This document shows, in pieces, positions 41,270-49,549 of a DNA stretch of 64,000 nucleotides. This stretch comes from a bacterium (lineage in GTDB: Bacteria; JAMCPX01), in contig JAJYLN010000003.1 of NCBI GenBank assembly GCA_021787665.1, forward strand, positions 1 through 64,000. The letters run 5' to 3'. Position 1 is the stretch's first letter, and each line of letters starts with the position of its first letter. Under the pieces are notes generated by a model. The model ran no database searches. It was not told the origin of the DNA and was given only the letters and a program-made list of their open reading frames with translations. A program made the position numbers and the translations under genes.

Positions 41270-42481
41270 CTATACGCCCTCTTTGCCTACGATCGCTATG
41301 CTGACCACGTTCATGAACGGGAAGCCCCCGAGATTGTGGGTAAGGCCGAGCTTCGGGTCCTTCAACTGGCGCTGGTCTGCCCTCCCATGGAGCTGCAAGT
41401 ACATCTCGTAGAGCATCCTGAGGCCGGATGCGCCGATGGGATGCCCGAAGCACTTCAGTCCGCCATCGACCTGTGCCGGTATACCGCCGCCCTTCAGGTC
41501 GAAGAAGCCCTCGAGTACGTCTTTGGGCGCCCCGCCTCTCTGGGATATGTGGAGGTCTTCGTACGTGATAAGCTCGGTGATCGAGAAGCAGTCGTGGAGC
41601 TCCATCATGCTGATCTCCTTCCTCGGGTCCTTGATGCCGGCCTCCCTGTAGGCCGCCGTACTCGCCTTGCTGGTGCTGACGAAGTACGTACCATCCCATT
41701 CGTTGTACTGTATCTCTTCCCCGTTGCTGAGGGCTATCTGGAGTGACTTCACGGTGACGAGGTCTTTTTTGCCGAGCTTCTTCGCAATCTCAGGCGTCGT
41801 GACGATTGCGGCCGCTGAGCCGTCGCTGACCCCGCAGCAGTCGTACAGACCGAGCGGGTGTGCCACCATGGGAGACGACAGCGCCTGGTCCTCTGTTATG
41901 GGTGATCTCAGGTGCGCCTTGGGGTTAAGCGCGCCGTTCGCATGGCTCTTTACTGACACATGGGCGAGTACCTTTTTGAGGTCGTCTATCGAGTACTTAT
42001 ATTTCGCCGCGTATGCCGTGGCGAGCTGCGCAAAGGCACCCGGGGCCGTCATGTTGGGCATCCATAGCCAGTTAAGCGAGCCGCTGTTTGACCCGGAGTT
42101 CGGCAGACCGCCGTAACCGATGTCCTTCAGTTTCTCCACCCCGAGCGCGAGCGCTATATCGTAGGCGCCTGATGCGACCGCATAAACCGCGCCCCTGAAC
42201 GCCTCTGTCCCGCTCGCGCAGAAGTTCTCCACGTGCGTCGCCGGGATGTTCGGCAGCCTGAGCGTCAGAGACAGGGGCAGCGCGCTCTTGCCGAGGTGTA
42301 TCTCCTCGAAGCAGTCGGCAAGCCATGCTGCCTGGATCTGGTTCTTCTCTATACCGGCGTCGGCCACGGCCTCCTCGAATGCCTCAACCATGAGGTTCTC
42401 CGCCCCGGCGTCCCAGCGTTCGCCGAACTTCGTGCACCCCATACCAATTATCGCAACTTTATCTTTAATGCCTGTTGACAT
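41270..42481 (-). CDS. SCP2-type thiolase family protein
   Basis: A 403-residue thiolase of the sterol-carrier-protein-X/acetyl-CoA acetyltransferase branch used with DUF35 partners. The catalytic cysteine is in 'VENFCASGTEA' (about C89), the second active-site region in 'MELHDCFSITEL', and the histidine in 'CFGHPIGASGLRM'. It lies 18 bp downstream of a gene encoding an HMG-CoA-synthase-like/DUF35 fusion. In archaea an acetoacetyl-CoA thiolase, a DUF35 bridge and HMG-CoA synthase form one channelling complex. In bacteria thiolase/DUF35 pairs act in aromatic and sterol catabolism. Either type of C-C bond chemistry could apply here. Confidence 0.85.
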   Translation of the reverse strand: MSTGIKDKVAIIGMGCTKFGERWDAGAENLMVEAFEEAVADAGIEKNQIQAAWLADCFEEIHLGKSALPLSLTLRLPNIPATHVENFCASGTEAFRGAVYAVASGAYDIALALGVEKLKDIGYGGLPNSGSNSGSLNWLWMPNMTAPGAFAQLATAYAAKYKYSIDDLKKVLAHVSVKSHANGALNPKAHLRSPITEDQALSSPMVAHPLGLYDCCGVSDGSAAAIVTTPEIAKKLGKKDLVTVKSLQIALSNGEEIQYNEWDGTYFVSTSKASTAAYREAGIKDPRKEISMMELHDCFSITELITYEDLHISQRGGAPKDVLEGFFDLKGGGIPAQVDGGLKCFGHPIGASGLRMLYEMYLQLHGRADQRQLKDPKLGLTHNLGGFPFMNVVSIAIVGKEGV

Positions 42482-42499
42482 GTTTTTTCCTCCTTTGAA

Positions 42500-43945
42500 C
42501 TATTTGGGTATGGCCTTCCAGTAATAGCCCACAAACCCGCGCTCCTTGTCGTAGTATTTCCTTCTGAAAGACAACTTCATGGTCTGCCCTATCTGAATAC
42601 CCTCGAGGTCGCAGTCCGTAAAGTCGAGGAGCGTCCTCCCGCCGCCGTCGAACTGCACCATGCCGTAGACGGAGGGCGGCTCCACGGACACCGCGAGATA
42701 GTCCCCGGTAAACGACATGACCTTCGCATCCTTGTCAGAAAACTCGAAGTCTTCCTGGGCATGGAATGCGTTGCACCGAGGATTGACACACACATCCGTC
42801 TTCGGGTACTGCACCGTGCCGCATTTCTTGCACTTACCTCCGACCAGCCCGAGTATCATCTTCCTGTTGCGCCACAGCGTCGTGAGCGAAGTCTGTGTCT
42901 CGGCCTCGGCCCGTATGCCGGTCTCGGCCTCGATCAGGCCGTTGAACGTGAGGAACTTTGCGTAGCCCGTCTCTTCCTTCCTGTTCTCCAGAGATCCCTT
43001 GACACCCTTCCGCGGCGCCAGTTTGGTGATGTTGTCCGTCACCTGGAACAGCAGCGCGTCGCTGCCCTGCCCAAAGCTCGCCACCACGATCCTGTCGCCG
43101 GGCTTTGCCTGCTCGAGGACCGACACGAGGAGGACGAGCGGGTGGGCCGCGCCCGTCTCACCTGTTACATCGTGCATGTTGTCGATGACCTGCTCCTTCG
43201 AGGCACCTATCTTTTTGGCTATACCCTTGTGCTCGCGTGTTATAAAGCACGGGTACACCACCTTGCTGATATCTTTCATGCCGAGGCCGTATTTTTTCAG
43301 GAGTCCGCCAATGGACTGCGGGATTATCTTTGCGTAACCCTCGTCCCTGATCCAGCGCTCCTCCCACGTGTAGTCGAACTCCTTGCCCTCGCCGCGGTAA
43401 TGGTCCACGAAGTCCACGGACAGGGAATAGGAGCCCTTGTATTCGGCGATGACATGTTCGCTGCCCAGCAGCAGGGAAGCCGCTCCATCGCCGAACCACA
43501 TCTCGTAAAAACTTGCGGACCGCGTCTTGCGGTGATCCGCGGCCGCAACGAGGACATGATGCCTGTCACCGCCCTTGAGAGACTCGAGCGCCGCTATCAC
43601 CGCGGTCGTCGCAGACTTCAATGACGACGTGAAGTCTGCCGTCGCGATATCGTCCCTCAGGTTGAGCGCAGCGGAAACGATGCCGGCGTTCTGGCGGTCA
43701 GAGAATGAAGGGGTCGTCGTTGCGAGGGAGAGTCCGTCGATTTTCGATTTGTCGAAGCCGGCAATGCAGTCCCGGGCCGATGCCACCGCCATCGTCAGGG
43801 AATCCTCGTCCCAGTTGCACATGGACCGCTCTCCGCCGGCAACCATCATCAGCGCGGGTATATACCAGCCCATCTCCTGCATGATCGCCATCCTGTTGAG
43901 TCTGCGCCGGGGGATATATCCTCCATACGACACTATGCCTACCAT
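42500..43945 (-). CDS. HMG-CoA synthase-like protein fused to a DUF35 (Zn ribbon/OB-fold) domain
   Basis: A 481-residue fusion. Residues 1-340 have the thiolase-fold of the HMG-CoA synthase/KAS III family ('GIVSYGGYIPRRRLNR', 'FGDGAASLLLGSE', 'ASFGQGSDALLF'). At the nucleophile position the family cysteine appears replaced by leucine (L109 in 'DFTSSLKSATTA'). Residues about 370-478 are a DUF35 domain: a zinc ribbon 'CKKCGTVQYPKTDVC...C' with four cysteines, then an OB-fold ('VMSFTGDYLAVS'). An AAGGAGG site precedes the ATG. With the downstream thiolase gene it resembles the archaeal thiolase/DUF35/HMGS complex compressed into two genes. Without the cysteine it may be non-catalytic or perform a different reaction. 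Confidence 0.8.
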   Translation of the reverse strand: MVGIVSYGGYIPRRRLNRMAIMQEMGWYIPALMMVAGGERSMCNWDEDSLTMAVASARDCIAGFDKSKIDGLSLATTTPSFSDRQNAGIVSAALNLRDDIATADFTSSLKSATTAVIAALESLKGGDRHHVLVAAADHRKTRSASFYEMWFGDGAASLLLGSEHVIAEYKGSYSLSVDFVDHYRGEGKEFDYTWEERWIRDEGYAKIIPQSIGGLLKKYGLGMKDISKVVYPCFITREHKGIAKKIGASKEQVIDNMHDVTGETGAAHPLVLLVSVLEQAKPGDRIVVASFGQGSDALLFQVTDNITKLAPRKGVKGSLENRKEETGYAKFLTFNGLIEAETGIRAEAETQTSLTTLWRNRKMILGLVGGKCKKCGTVQYPKTDVCVNPRCNAFHAQEDFEFSDKDAKVMSFTGDYLAVSVEPPSVYGMVQFDGGGRTLLDFTDCDLEGIQIGQTMKLSFRRKYYDKERGFVGYYWKAIPK

Positions 43946-44059
43946 CGTCTACCTCCTTTTTATTGCATTGTTTTTCGAGATTGACCGCTGCAAGCTTACC
44001 ATGCCGTTTGACTCTACTGTCAACTACTTTGAGACCCGGCGTACCAGCGGTGGTATTAG

Positions 44060-44096
44060 TTGACAGGGCTATTACAGCGTGTATATTGTATACAAT
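44060..44096 (+). promoter_or_regulatory. Sigma-70-type promoter with overlapping palindrome
   Basis: TTGACA at 44060-44065 and TATATT at 44082-44087 with 16-bp spacing lie 31 bp upstream of the citrate synthase ATG. A perfect 12-bp palindrome ATTGTATACAAT (44085-44096) overlaps the -10 and likely start site and could be an operator. Confidence 0.65.
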
Positions 44097-44117
44097 ACGA
44101 AGAAAAGGAGAGAAACC

Positions 44118-45425
44118 ATGAGTAAAATCAAAGAGAAGCTATCGAAGCTCATACCATCATGGCGGGAAGATCTTGCGAAACTATCGAAGGAGCACGGTAA
44201 AGTCAAATTCGATGAGGTGGAGATAGATCAGGTCACCGGAGGCATGAGGGATATCAAGTCCATGATTTGTGATACCTCGTACCTCGATGCTGAGGAGGGC
44301 ATACGTTTCCGCAACTACACGATACCGGAAGTACGGGAGAAGCTACCCAAGCCGGATGCGAATAGCGAGGCATACCCCACAGGCTTATGGTCTTTGCTCC
44401 TTACCGGCGAGATCCCTGCGAAAGAAGAGGTCCTGGATATAGAAAACGAATTCAAGGCGCGGGCAGCGGTTCCTCAGTACGTATTCGACGTTATCAGGTC
44501 CATGCCTGCTGACACGCATCCCATGACTCAATTTGCTGCAGCCATACTCGTTATGCAGAGGGAATCACAGTTTGCAAAGAAATACCACAAAGGCATGAAA
44601 AAGACAGAATACTGGGAGCCCATGCTTGAGGATTCCATGAACTTGCTCGCGAAGCTGCCCACGATAGCAGCCTACATCTACCGACATATCTACAAGGGAG
44701 ACAGTTTCATACCCGCAGACCCGGGCCTCGACTGGGGAGCAAACTTTGCGCACATGATGGGTGTAGACAATCCGGAGTACAAGAACCTTATGCGGCTCTA
44801 TCTTATACTGCACAGCGACCACGAGAGCGGTAATGTGAGCGCTCACACTGGTCATCTGATTGCTACGGCCCTTTCGGACATCTATTATTCCGTTTCCGGC
44901 GCGATGGACGGACTTGCAGGACCGCTGCACGGGCTTGCAAACCAGGAGTGCCTGAAATGGATCATGGACCTTATGGACGTTTATAAAGGCGTACCGACAA
45001 AGGAACAGATAGAGAAGTTCGCAAACGATACGCTCAGCAGCGGCAAGGTCATCCCGGGATACGGCCACGCCGTGCTAAGAAAGACGGACCCCAGATACAC
45101 GGCACAACGCGAGTTCGCCCTGAAGTACCTGCCCGACGATCCGATATTCAAGACCGTGAGCAAGGTGTTCGAGGTGGTACCGAATGTGCTGCTAAAACAG
45201 GGTAAGGCAAAGAACCCATGGCCCAACGTCGATGCCCACTCCGGTGCCCTGCAGTGCCATTACGGCGTAATTGAGTACGATTTCTACACGGTGCTGTTCG
45301 GCGTGTCCAGAGCAATGGGCATCACGGCACAGATCGTGTGGGACAGGGCAGTCGGGGCACCCCTGGAGCGACCAAAATCCGTTACCCTGCAGATGCTCAA
45401 GGACGCGGTGACGGTAAAGAAGTAG
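44118..45425 (+). CDS. Citrate synthase, eukaryotic (mitochondrial)-like type
   Basis: A 435-residue citrate synthase that condenses oxaloacetate and acetyl-CoA. The ATG at 44118 has an AAGGAGAG site. Catalytic residues are recognisable: His in 'ILHSDHESGNVSAH', His in 'GPLHGLANQE', His in 'PGYGHAVLRKTDPRY', and Asp in 'NVDAHSGALQCHYG'. The N-terminal segment 'GGMRDIKSMICDTSYLDAEEGIRFRNY' resembles mitochondrial enzymes, as known for Geobacter-type bacteria, rather than the E. coli hexameric type. It is transcribed alone from the promoter above and ends before a strong palindrome. Confidence 0.94.
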   Translation: MSKIKEKLSKLIPSWREDLAKLSKEHGKVKFDEVEIDQVTGGMRDIKSMICDTSYLDAEEGIRFRNYTIPEVREKLPKPDANSEAYPTGLWSLLLTGEIPAKEEVLDIENEFKARAAVPQYVFDVIRSMPADTHPMTQFAAAILVMQRESQFAKKYHKGMKKTEYWEPMLEDSMNLLAKLPTIAAYIYRHIYKGDSFIPADPGLDWGANFAHMMGVDNPEYKNLMRLYLILHSDHESGNVSAHTGHLIATALSDIYYSVSGAMDGLAGPLHGLANQECLKWIMDLMDVYKGVPTKEQIEKFANDTLSSGKVIPGYGHAVLRKTDPRYTAQREFALKYLPDDPIFKTVSKVFEVVPNVLLKQGKAKNPWPNVDAHSGALQCHYGVIEYDFYTVLFGVSRAMGITAQIVWDRAVGAPLERPKSVTLQMLKDAVTVKK

Positions 45426-45439
45426 CGATTGACGTTTGC

Positions 45440-45463
45440 AGGGGCGGTTCGTGAACCGCCCCT
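45440..45463. terminator. 24-bp perfect palindromic hairpin, bidirectional terminator candidate
   Basis: AGGGGCGGTTC and its complement GAACCGCCCCT flank a 2-bp centre between the convergent citrate synthase and membrane-protein genes. T-runs are weak on both sides. This sequence type also occurs as a dispersed extragenic palindrome in many genomes. Confidence 0.6.
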
Positions 45464-45467
45464 ATGT

Positions 45468-46049
45468 TCATTCTCTCATCCATTTTACAACAGGAACGAA
45501 CAAGAACGGGAGGACGATTATGCCCATACCGTACAGAGCATGGGCGACGTTCCCGGAGAAGAAGGCGATGCCATCGTACCTGCCCGGTGCCCAGAGCTTG
45601 CCGCCGTGGGACGAGGGATCATACAGGAACCTCTGCCAGCCCGTGCCATCCCACCCGTAGGTTAGGACGACCGTCATGATGACATAGCCCATGACCACCT
45701 GAAGCCATGCCAGAGGTGTCTTACCTTTTTTTATGAAGCTGTATGCGGCCCAATAGCCGAGCACTCCCAGCAGAACGTTCGAAATGGCAAACAGGGCGAC
45801 AAACCACGCCGGGATGGCAGCATGAGAAGTGGCGATCTGCATGGTTTCCCACTGGGGGAAGTCCCATAATAAATAGCTCCCGGTGGGTGCAAACAAACAG
45901 GCCAGAAACAGTAGGGCATAGATGAAATAGTTGCTCTGGAACCACCTGGTGCCTTGAGTAGCATCGTAGTCCCTCTTCAATTGCTTCGAAGCGGCGGCAG
46001 CAAAAGTCGCGCCCATCGTGTATGACCAGAATATGTCTGTCTGAACCAT
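45468..46049 (-). CDS. Predicted membrane protein, unknown function
   Basis: A 193-residue integral membrane protein from the ATG at 46049. Four or five hydrophobic segments are visible: around residues 35-55 ('YFIYALLFLACLFAPTGSYLL'), 78-100, 112-130 and 170-188. It has several Trp/Tyr-rich loops ('TYGWDGTGWQRFLYDP'). I do not recognise a family. It is convergent with citrate synthase and divergent from tadA. An upstream in-frame GTG would add 16 residues but has no good ribosome site. Confidence 0.7.
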   Translation of the reverse strand: MVQTDIFWSYTMGATFAAAASKQLKRDYDATQGTRWFQSNYFIYALLFLACLFAPTGSYLLWDFPQWETMQIATSHAAIPAWFVALFAISNVLLGVLGYWAAYSFIKKGKTPLAWLQVVMGYVIMTVVLTYGWDGTGWQRFLYDPSSHGGKLWAPGRYDGIAFFSGNVAHALYGMGIIVLPFLFVPVVKWMRE

Positions 46050-46150
46050 AGGTACCCCCCTGTCCGGCACTATAGAGCAAAACGAGACAGCATGCAAGCG
46101 AGCGCGTCGATCTGTTGAAAATAATCACTGCCGGGTGTATCCCTTGGATC

Positions 46151-46633
46151 ATGGATGACCATGCGTACTATATGGGCATTGCGCTTGAGCAGGCCGCGAT
46201 CGCTGGAGAACAGGGCGAGGTGCCCGTGGGAGCAATCGTCGTAATGGACGATACCGTTATCGCTGCCGCCCATAACAGCGTGATAGCTATGAACGACCCT
46301 TCGGCCCATGCCGAGATACTTGCCCTTCGGAACGCCGGCGTGCGGCTCGGCAATTACAGACTGACAGGCGCGCGGCTGTATGTCACTATCGAACCGTGCA
46401 TCATGTGTGCAGGTGCGATACTACAAGCGAGGATAGGCCGGCTCATCTTCGGCGCTTACGACGACAGGGCCGGCGCGATAACCTTGTTCGATGTCTTCAG
46501 GGACAAAAGGCTGAACCACGCTGTCGAAGTGGTACCCGGTGTCTGTGGACAAGCGGCGTCCGAGCTGTTGAGGGATTTTTTCAGGGATAAGAGAGCATCG
46601 GTTGACATCACACGCCGCAGACGTATGATGTAG
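46151..46633 (+). CDS. tadA: tRNA-specific adenosine deaminase
   Basis: A 160-residue zinc-dependent deaminase converting A34 to inosine in the tRNA-Arg(ACG) anticodon. The zinc motif 'SAHAEILAL' (HxE) and 'EPCIMCAGAI' (PCxxC) are intact. 'VPVGAIVV' and 'NDPSAHAE' are family hallmarks. The ATG at 46151 (MDDHAYYMGIA) matches the usual N-terminus; an in-frame TTG 36 bp upstream is less likely. The gene is followed after 8 bp by the DUF4912 gene. Confidence 0.93.
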   Translation: MDDHAYYMGIALEQAAIAGEQGEVPVGAIVVMDDTVIAAAHNSVIAMNDPSAHAEILALRNAGVRLGNYRLTGARLYVTIEPCIMCAGAILQARIGRLIFGAYDDRAGAITLFDVFRDKRLNHAVEVVPGVCGQAASELLRDFFRDKRASVDITRRRRMM

Positions 46634-46641
46634 ACAGGATC

Positions 46642-47310
46642 ATGAAAAGTAAAGAAATCAAGTCACTCCCGCTACGGGAGCTGCGGAAGCTCGCACGGTC
46701 GCTGAACGTCAGCGTTACCCGAAAGATGACCAAGGACCGGATGGTGATGGCTATCGTCGCCTCGGCCCGATCAAGGGCAATCTCCGCAACCCTGAAGAAG
46801 AAGACGCGGAAGAAGTCCGCGGAAGTCCCTGTCACCGTCCGGAGAAAGGCTGCGTACGCCGACGCACAGGAAGAGGGACTGCCCCTGTACCGGGGTATAA
46901 CCAAGCTTGTACTGATGCCCAGAGATCCGTGGTGGGTGTTCGCTTACTGGGAGATCGACCCGGCAGCACGCGGCAACAAAACCCTGATACTTCGTGTGTA
47001 CAGGGGAAAAGACCTTCTGTACGCAAGTATTGAGGTCGACGGCGCAAACAACTGGTATATAAACCTCCCGGAACCGGGCGAGTCAATCAGGGGCGAGATC
47101 GGGTACCTTGATCCAAAGGGCATATTCATGGTCATGGCAGTTTCCAACACCGTGAAGACGCCTCACGCGTGGCCCTCGGCCTCAGGTCCCGGTGATCGGC
47201 CGTCCGGGAAGATACCCGTCACCGATCGGTCTCCGTTCGACGAGTCCTATGGAATCTACGAGAGGTTCGGGACCTTTTCAAGGAGAGAGATAACCTCAAG
47301 GAAGCAATGA
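46642..47310 (+). CDS. DUF4912 domain protein with N-terminal Rho-N/SAP-like segment
   Basis: A 222-residue protein. Residues 1-40 ('KEIKSLPLRELRKLARSLNV') resemble a Rho N-terminal/SAP-like helical motif. A basic linker 'KKKTRKKSAEVP' follows. Residues about 80-210 form the DUF4912 domain, recognised by 'PRDPWWVFAYWEI' and 'WYINLPEPGESIRGEIGYLD'. The end overlaps the next gene by 4 bp (ATGA). Genes of this family often precede GH57-type enzymes, which suggests a role in glycan or glycogen metabolism, but the biochemical function is unknown. Confidence 0.82.
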   Translation: MKSKEIKSLPLRELRKLARSLNVSVTRKMTKDRMVMAIVASARSRAISATLKKKTRKKSAEVPVTVRRKAAYADAQEEGLPLYRGITKLVLMPRDPWWVFAYWEIDPAARGNKTLILRVYRGKDLLYASIEVDGANNWYINLPEPGESIRGEIGYLDPKGIFMVMAVSNTVKTPHAWPSASGPGDRPSGKIPVTDRSPFDESYGIYERFGTFSRREITSRKQ

Positions 47311-48896
47311 ACGGCTACCTTGCCATTGTACTGCACTCGCACCTCCCCTATGTGAGGCACCCGGAGTACGAGGATTTCCTCGAGGAAGACTGGCTGTACG
47401 AAGCCATGACAGAGACCTACCTCCCGCTGCTCGACGTGTTCAGCAGGCTGACCAGGGACGGCGTAGACTTCCGCATAACGATCAGCCTCACCCCCACGCT
47501 GCTCGAGATGCTTGCTGACGGCCTCCTCATGAGAAGGTACCGGGCACATCTGGAAAAGCTGATCGAACTGAGCGAAAGGGAGATCGACCGTACGCGCCAC
47601 GACCCTTCCATAAACCCGCTTGCAAAAATGTATCACGAAAGATTCGTGCATTATCTGGATCTGTTCGAGAACGGCTGCAGGGGGAATCTCATAAACGGGT
47701 TCCGGGATTTTATGGAGCAGGGCAGTGTCGAGATAGTGGCGAGCGCTGCAACGCACGCATACCTCCCGCTGTTGATTGACAGGACATGGCAGGACATACA
47801 GCTCCATGTGGGTATCGACTGCCATGCCCATCATCTCCGGAAGGATGCTGGAGGTGTATGGCTGCCGGAGAACGCCTACACCGAAGGAATCGACGAGATC
47901 CTGGCTACGTACGGCATCAGGTACACGTTCCTCGATGCACACGGTGTTCTGAACGCCTCGGTCAGGCCGGCATACGGCGTGTATGCGCCCATTTCGTCAC
48001 GGGCAGGGGTGGGATTCTTCGGCAGGGACCTGCAGTCGGCGAAGCAGGTGTGGAGCGCAAAGGAAGGCTATCCCGGGGACCCTGACTACAGAGAATTCTA
48101 CCGGGACATCGGCTACGACCTGGACCTCGGGTATATACGGCCCTACCTTCATAGCGATGGCTCGCGGTCAAACCTCGGCATAAAATACTACCGGATCACC
48201 GGGCAGACGGACCAGAAGCAGCCCTATGTTCTGCAGTGGGCACAGAGGAAGGTCGAGACGCACGCCGGCAACTTCGTGTTCAACCGTGCAAAACATATAG
48301 AATACCTGTGCGGCATCATGGACCGGAAGCCCATCCTTGTGTCCGCTTACGATGCAGAGCTGTTCGGGCACTGGTGGTTCGAGGGCCCGGAATTCATCGA
48401 GCAGGTTTTCCGGAAGCTCAGTACGACAAGCGGTATCGTTACAGCAACGACGCCAACCATGTACCTGAAGGAGTACCCGGAAAACCAGGCCGCCGTACCC
48501 TCACCGTCGAGCTGGGGCGATAAAGGCTACCACGAGGTTTGGCTGAACGGTACAAACGACTGGATATATCGCCACATCCATATAGCACAGGACAGGATGC
48601 ATGAGCTCATGCGCACCACGACGGCTTCACCGGAACGACACCGGGGCATCAACCAGGCCCTGCGGGAGCTGCTCCTCGCACAGTCGAGCGATTGGCCGTT
48701 TATCATGAACTCGGGCACCATGGTGGCGTATGCCAGGAAACGTTTCGTGTCACATATCGCGCGGTTTACCCGCCTTTACCAGCAGATAAAAGACGGTCAT
48801 CTGGAACTCGAATATCTCAACGGGCTCGAATCGAAGGACAACATTTTTCCATGGATTGACTACCGTACTTATGCGGGCGTACTGCGCGATCGCTGA
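47307..48896 (+). CDS. GH57 family protein (1,4-alpha-glucan branching enzyme-like, DUF1957)
   Basis: A 529-residue GH57 enzyme. The N-terminal 'LAIVLHSHLPYVRHP' motif is diagnostic for the branching-enzyme/amylase subgroup. Conserved 'GVWLPENAYTEGIDEI' contains the region of the catalytic glutamate in GH57 relatives, and 'SAYDAELFGHWWFEGPEF' includes the catalytic Asp region. A DUF1957-type C-terminal domain follows ('SSDWPFIMNSGTMVAYARKR'). It is translationally coupled to the DUF4912 gene. Function is most likely alpha-1,6 branching of glycogen-like glucan in the cytoplasm. Confidence 0.88.
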   Translation: MNGYLAIVLHSHLPYVRHPEYEDFLEEDWLYEAMTETYLPLLDVFSRLTRDGVDFRITISLTPTLLEMLADGLLMRRYRAHLEKLIELSEREIDRTRHDPSINPLAKMYHERFVHYLDLFENGCRGNLINGFRDFMEQGSVEIVASAATHAYLPLLIDRTWQDIQLHVGIDCHAHHLRKDAGGVWLPENAYTEGIDEILATYGIRYTFLDAHGVLNASVRPAYGVYAPISSRAGVGFFGRDLQSAKQVWSAKEGYPGDPDYREFYRDIGYDLDLGYIRPYLHSDGSRSNLGIKYYRITGQTDQKQPYVLQWAQRKVETHAGNFVFNRAKHIEYLCGIMDRKPILVSAYDAELFGHWWFEGPEFIEQVFRKLSTTSGIVTATTPTMYLKEYPENQAAVPSPSSWGDKGYHEVWLNGTNDWIYRHIHIAQDRMHELMRTTTASPERHRGINQALRELLLAQSSDWPFIMNSGTMVAYARKRFVSHIARFTRLYQQIKDGHLELEYLNGLESKDNIFPWIDYRTYAGVLRDR

Positions 48897-48903
48897 ACCG
48901 TCC

Positions 48904-49302
48904 TTAACCGGGCCTGTTCGTCCCTGAAAATGCCTTCTGGAATAATCTGATCGCCCGGATGATCAGGCGCCGACTGTCTTTATCGGTCAGGACATACCTG
49001 CCTGTGCGGTCGTGGCCGATAGATCGGTAAAAGTCCTCCTCGGATCCCCTGTACGATGCTGTTCTATCGGGAAGTCGCTCGCCCACGTCGGTGCGGAGGA
49101 TCCTGTCGAGCGGTATCCCGAGTCCATTCGCTATGCCGAGCAGCGTATCGATGGAAGGGTTCGTCCTGCCTCTCTCTATGAGACCAAGATATTTGTAAGT
49201 GATCCCCGCGATCTCCGCGAGCCGCTCCTGGGTCAGTCCTCTCGATTTTCTGATCTCCCGGACCCGTACGCCGATAGAGTGCTTTATGTCCTGATTTTTC
49301 AT
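48904..49302 (-). CDS. XRE-family transcriptional regulator
   Basis: A 132-residue helix-turn-helix protein. The N-terminal Cro/C1-type domain (residues 10-66) is clear: 'VREIRKSRGLTQERLAEIAG', 'YLGLIERGRTNPSIDTLLGIANGL'. The C-terminal part is basic and has no recognised domain. It is convergent with the GH57 gene with 7 bp between their ends. The 247-bp region upstream (49303-49549) contains only a partial inverted repeat (CTATAGTTC...GAACTATA), perhaps its own operator. Targets are unknown. Confidence 0.85.
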   Translation of the reverse strand: MKNQDIKHSIGVRVREIRKSRGLTQERLAEIAGITYKYLGLIERGRTNPSIDTLLGIANGLGIPLDRILRTDVGERLPDRTASYRGSEEDFYRSIGHDRTGRYVLTDKDSRRLIIRAIRLFQKAFSGTNRPG

Positions 49303-49549
49303 TTCAGGGGCCTCCTCTTTCGTCCAAGACGTATTACAGAAGAGCGGGTCATGGTAAACCTACTATAGTTCTCATTATCGTGCATGACAGGAGGGAACTA
49401 TACCGGGTATATGATCACCGTAGCGTCTTCGGTAAAAAGATACTGCAAGGAGGTATCAGGCAGGGAGAACGACATGAACCGGAGGCCGGACAGGCTAGCC
49501 CGCCTCTTTCTCGTGGCACGTACGGACGAGCAGCCACCGACCGAAGGAG

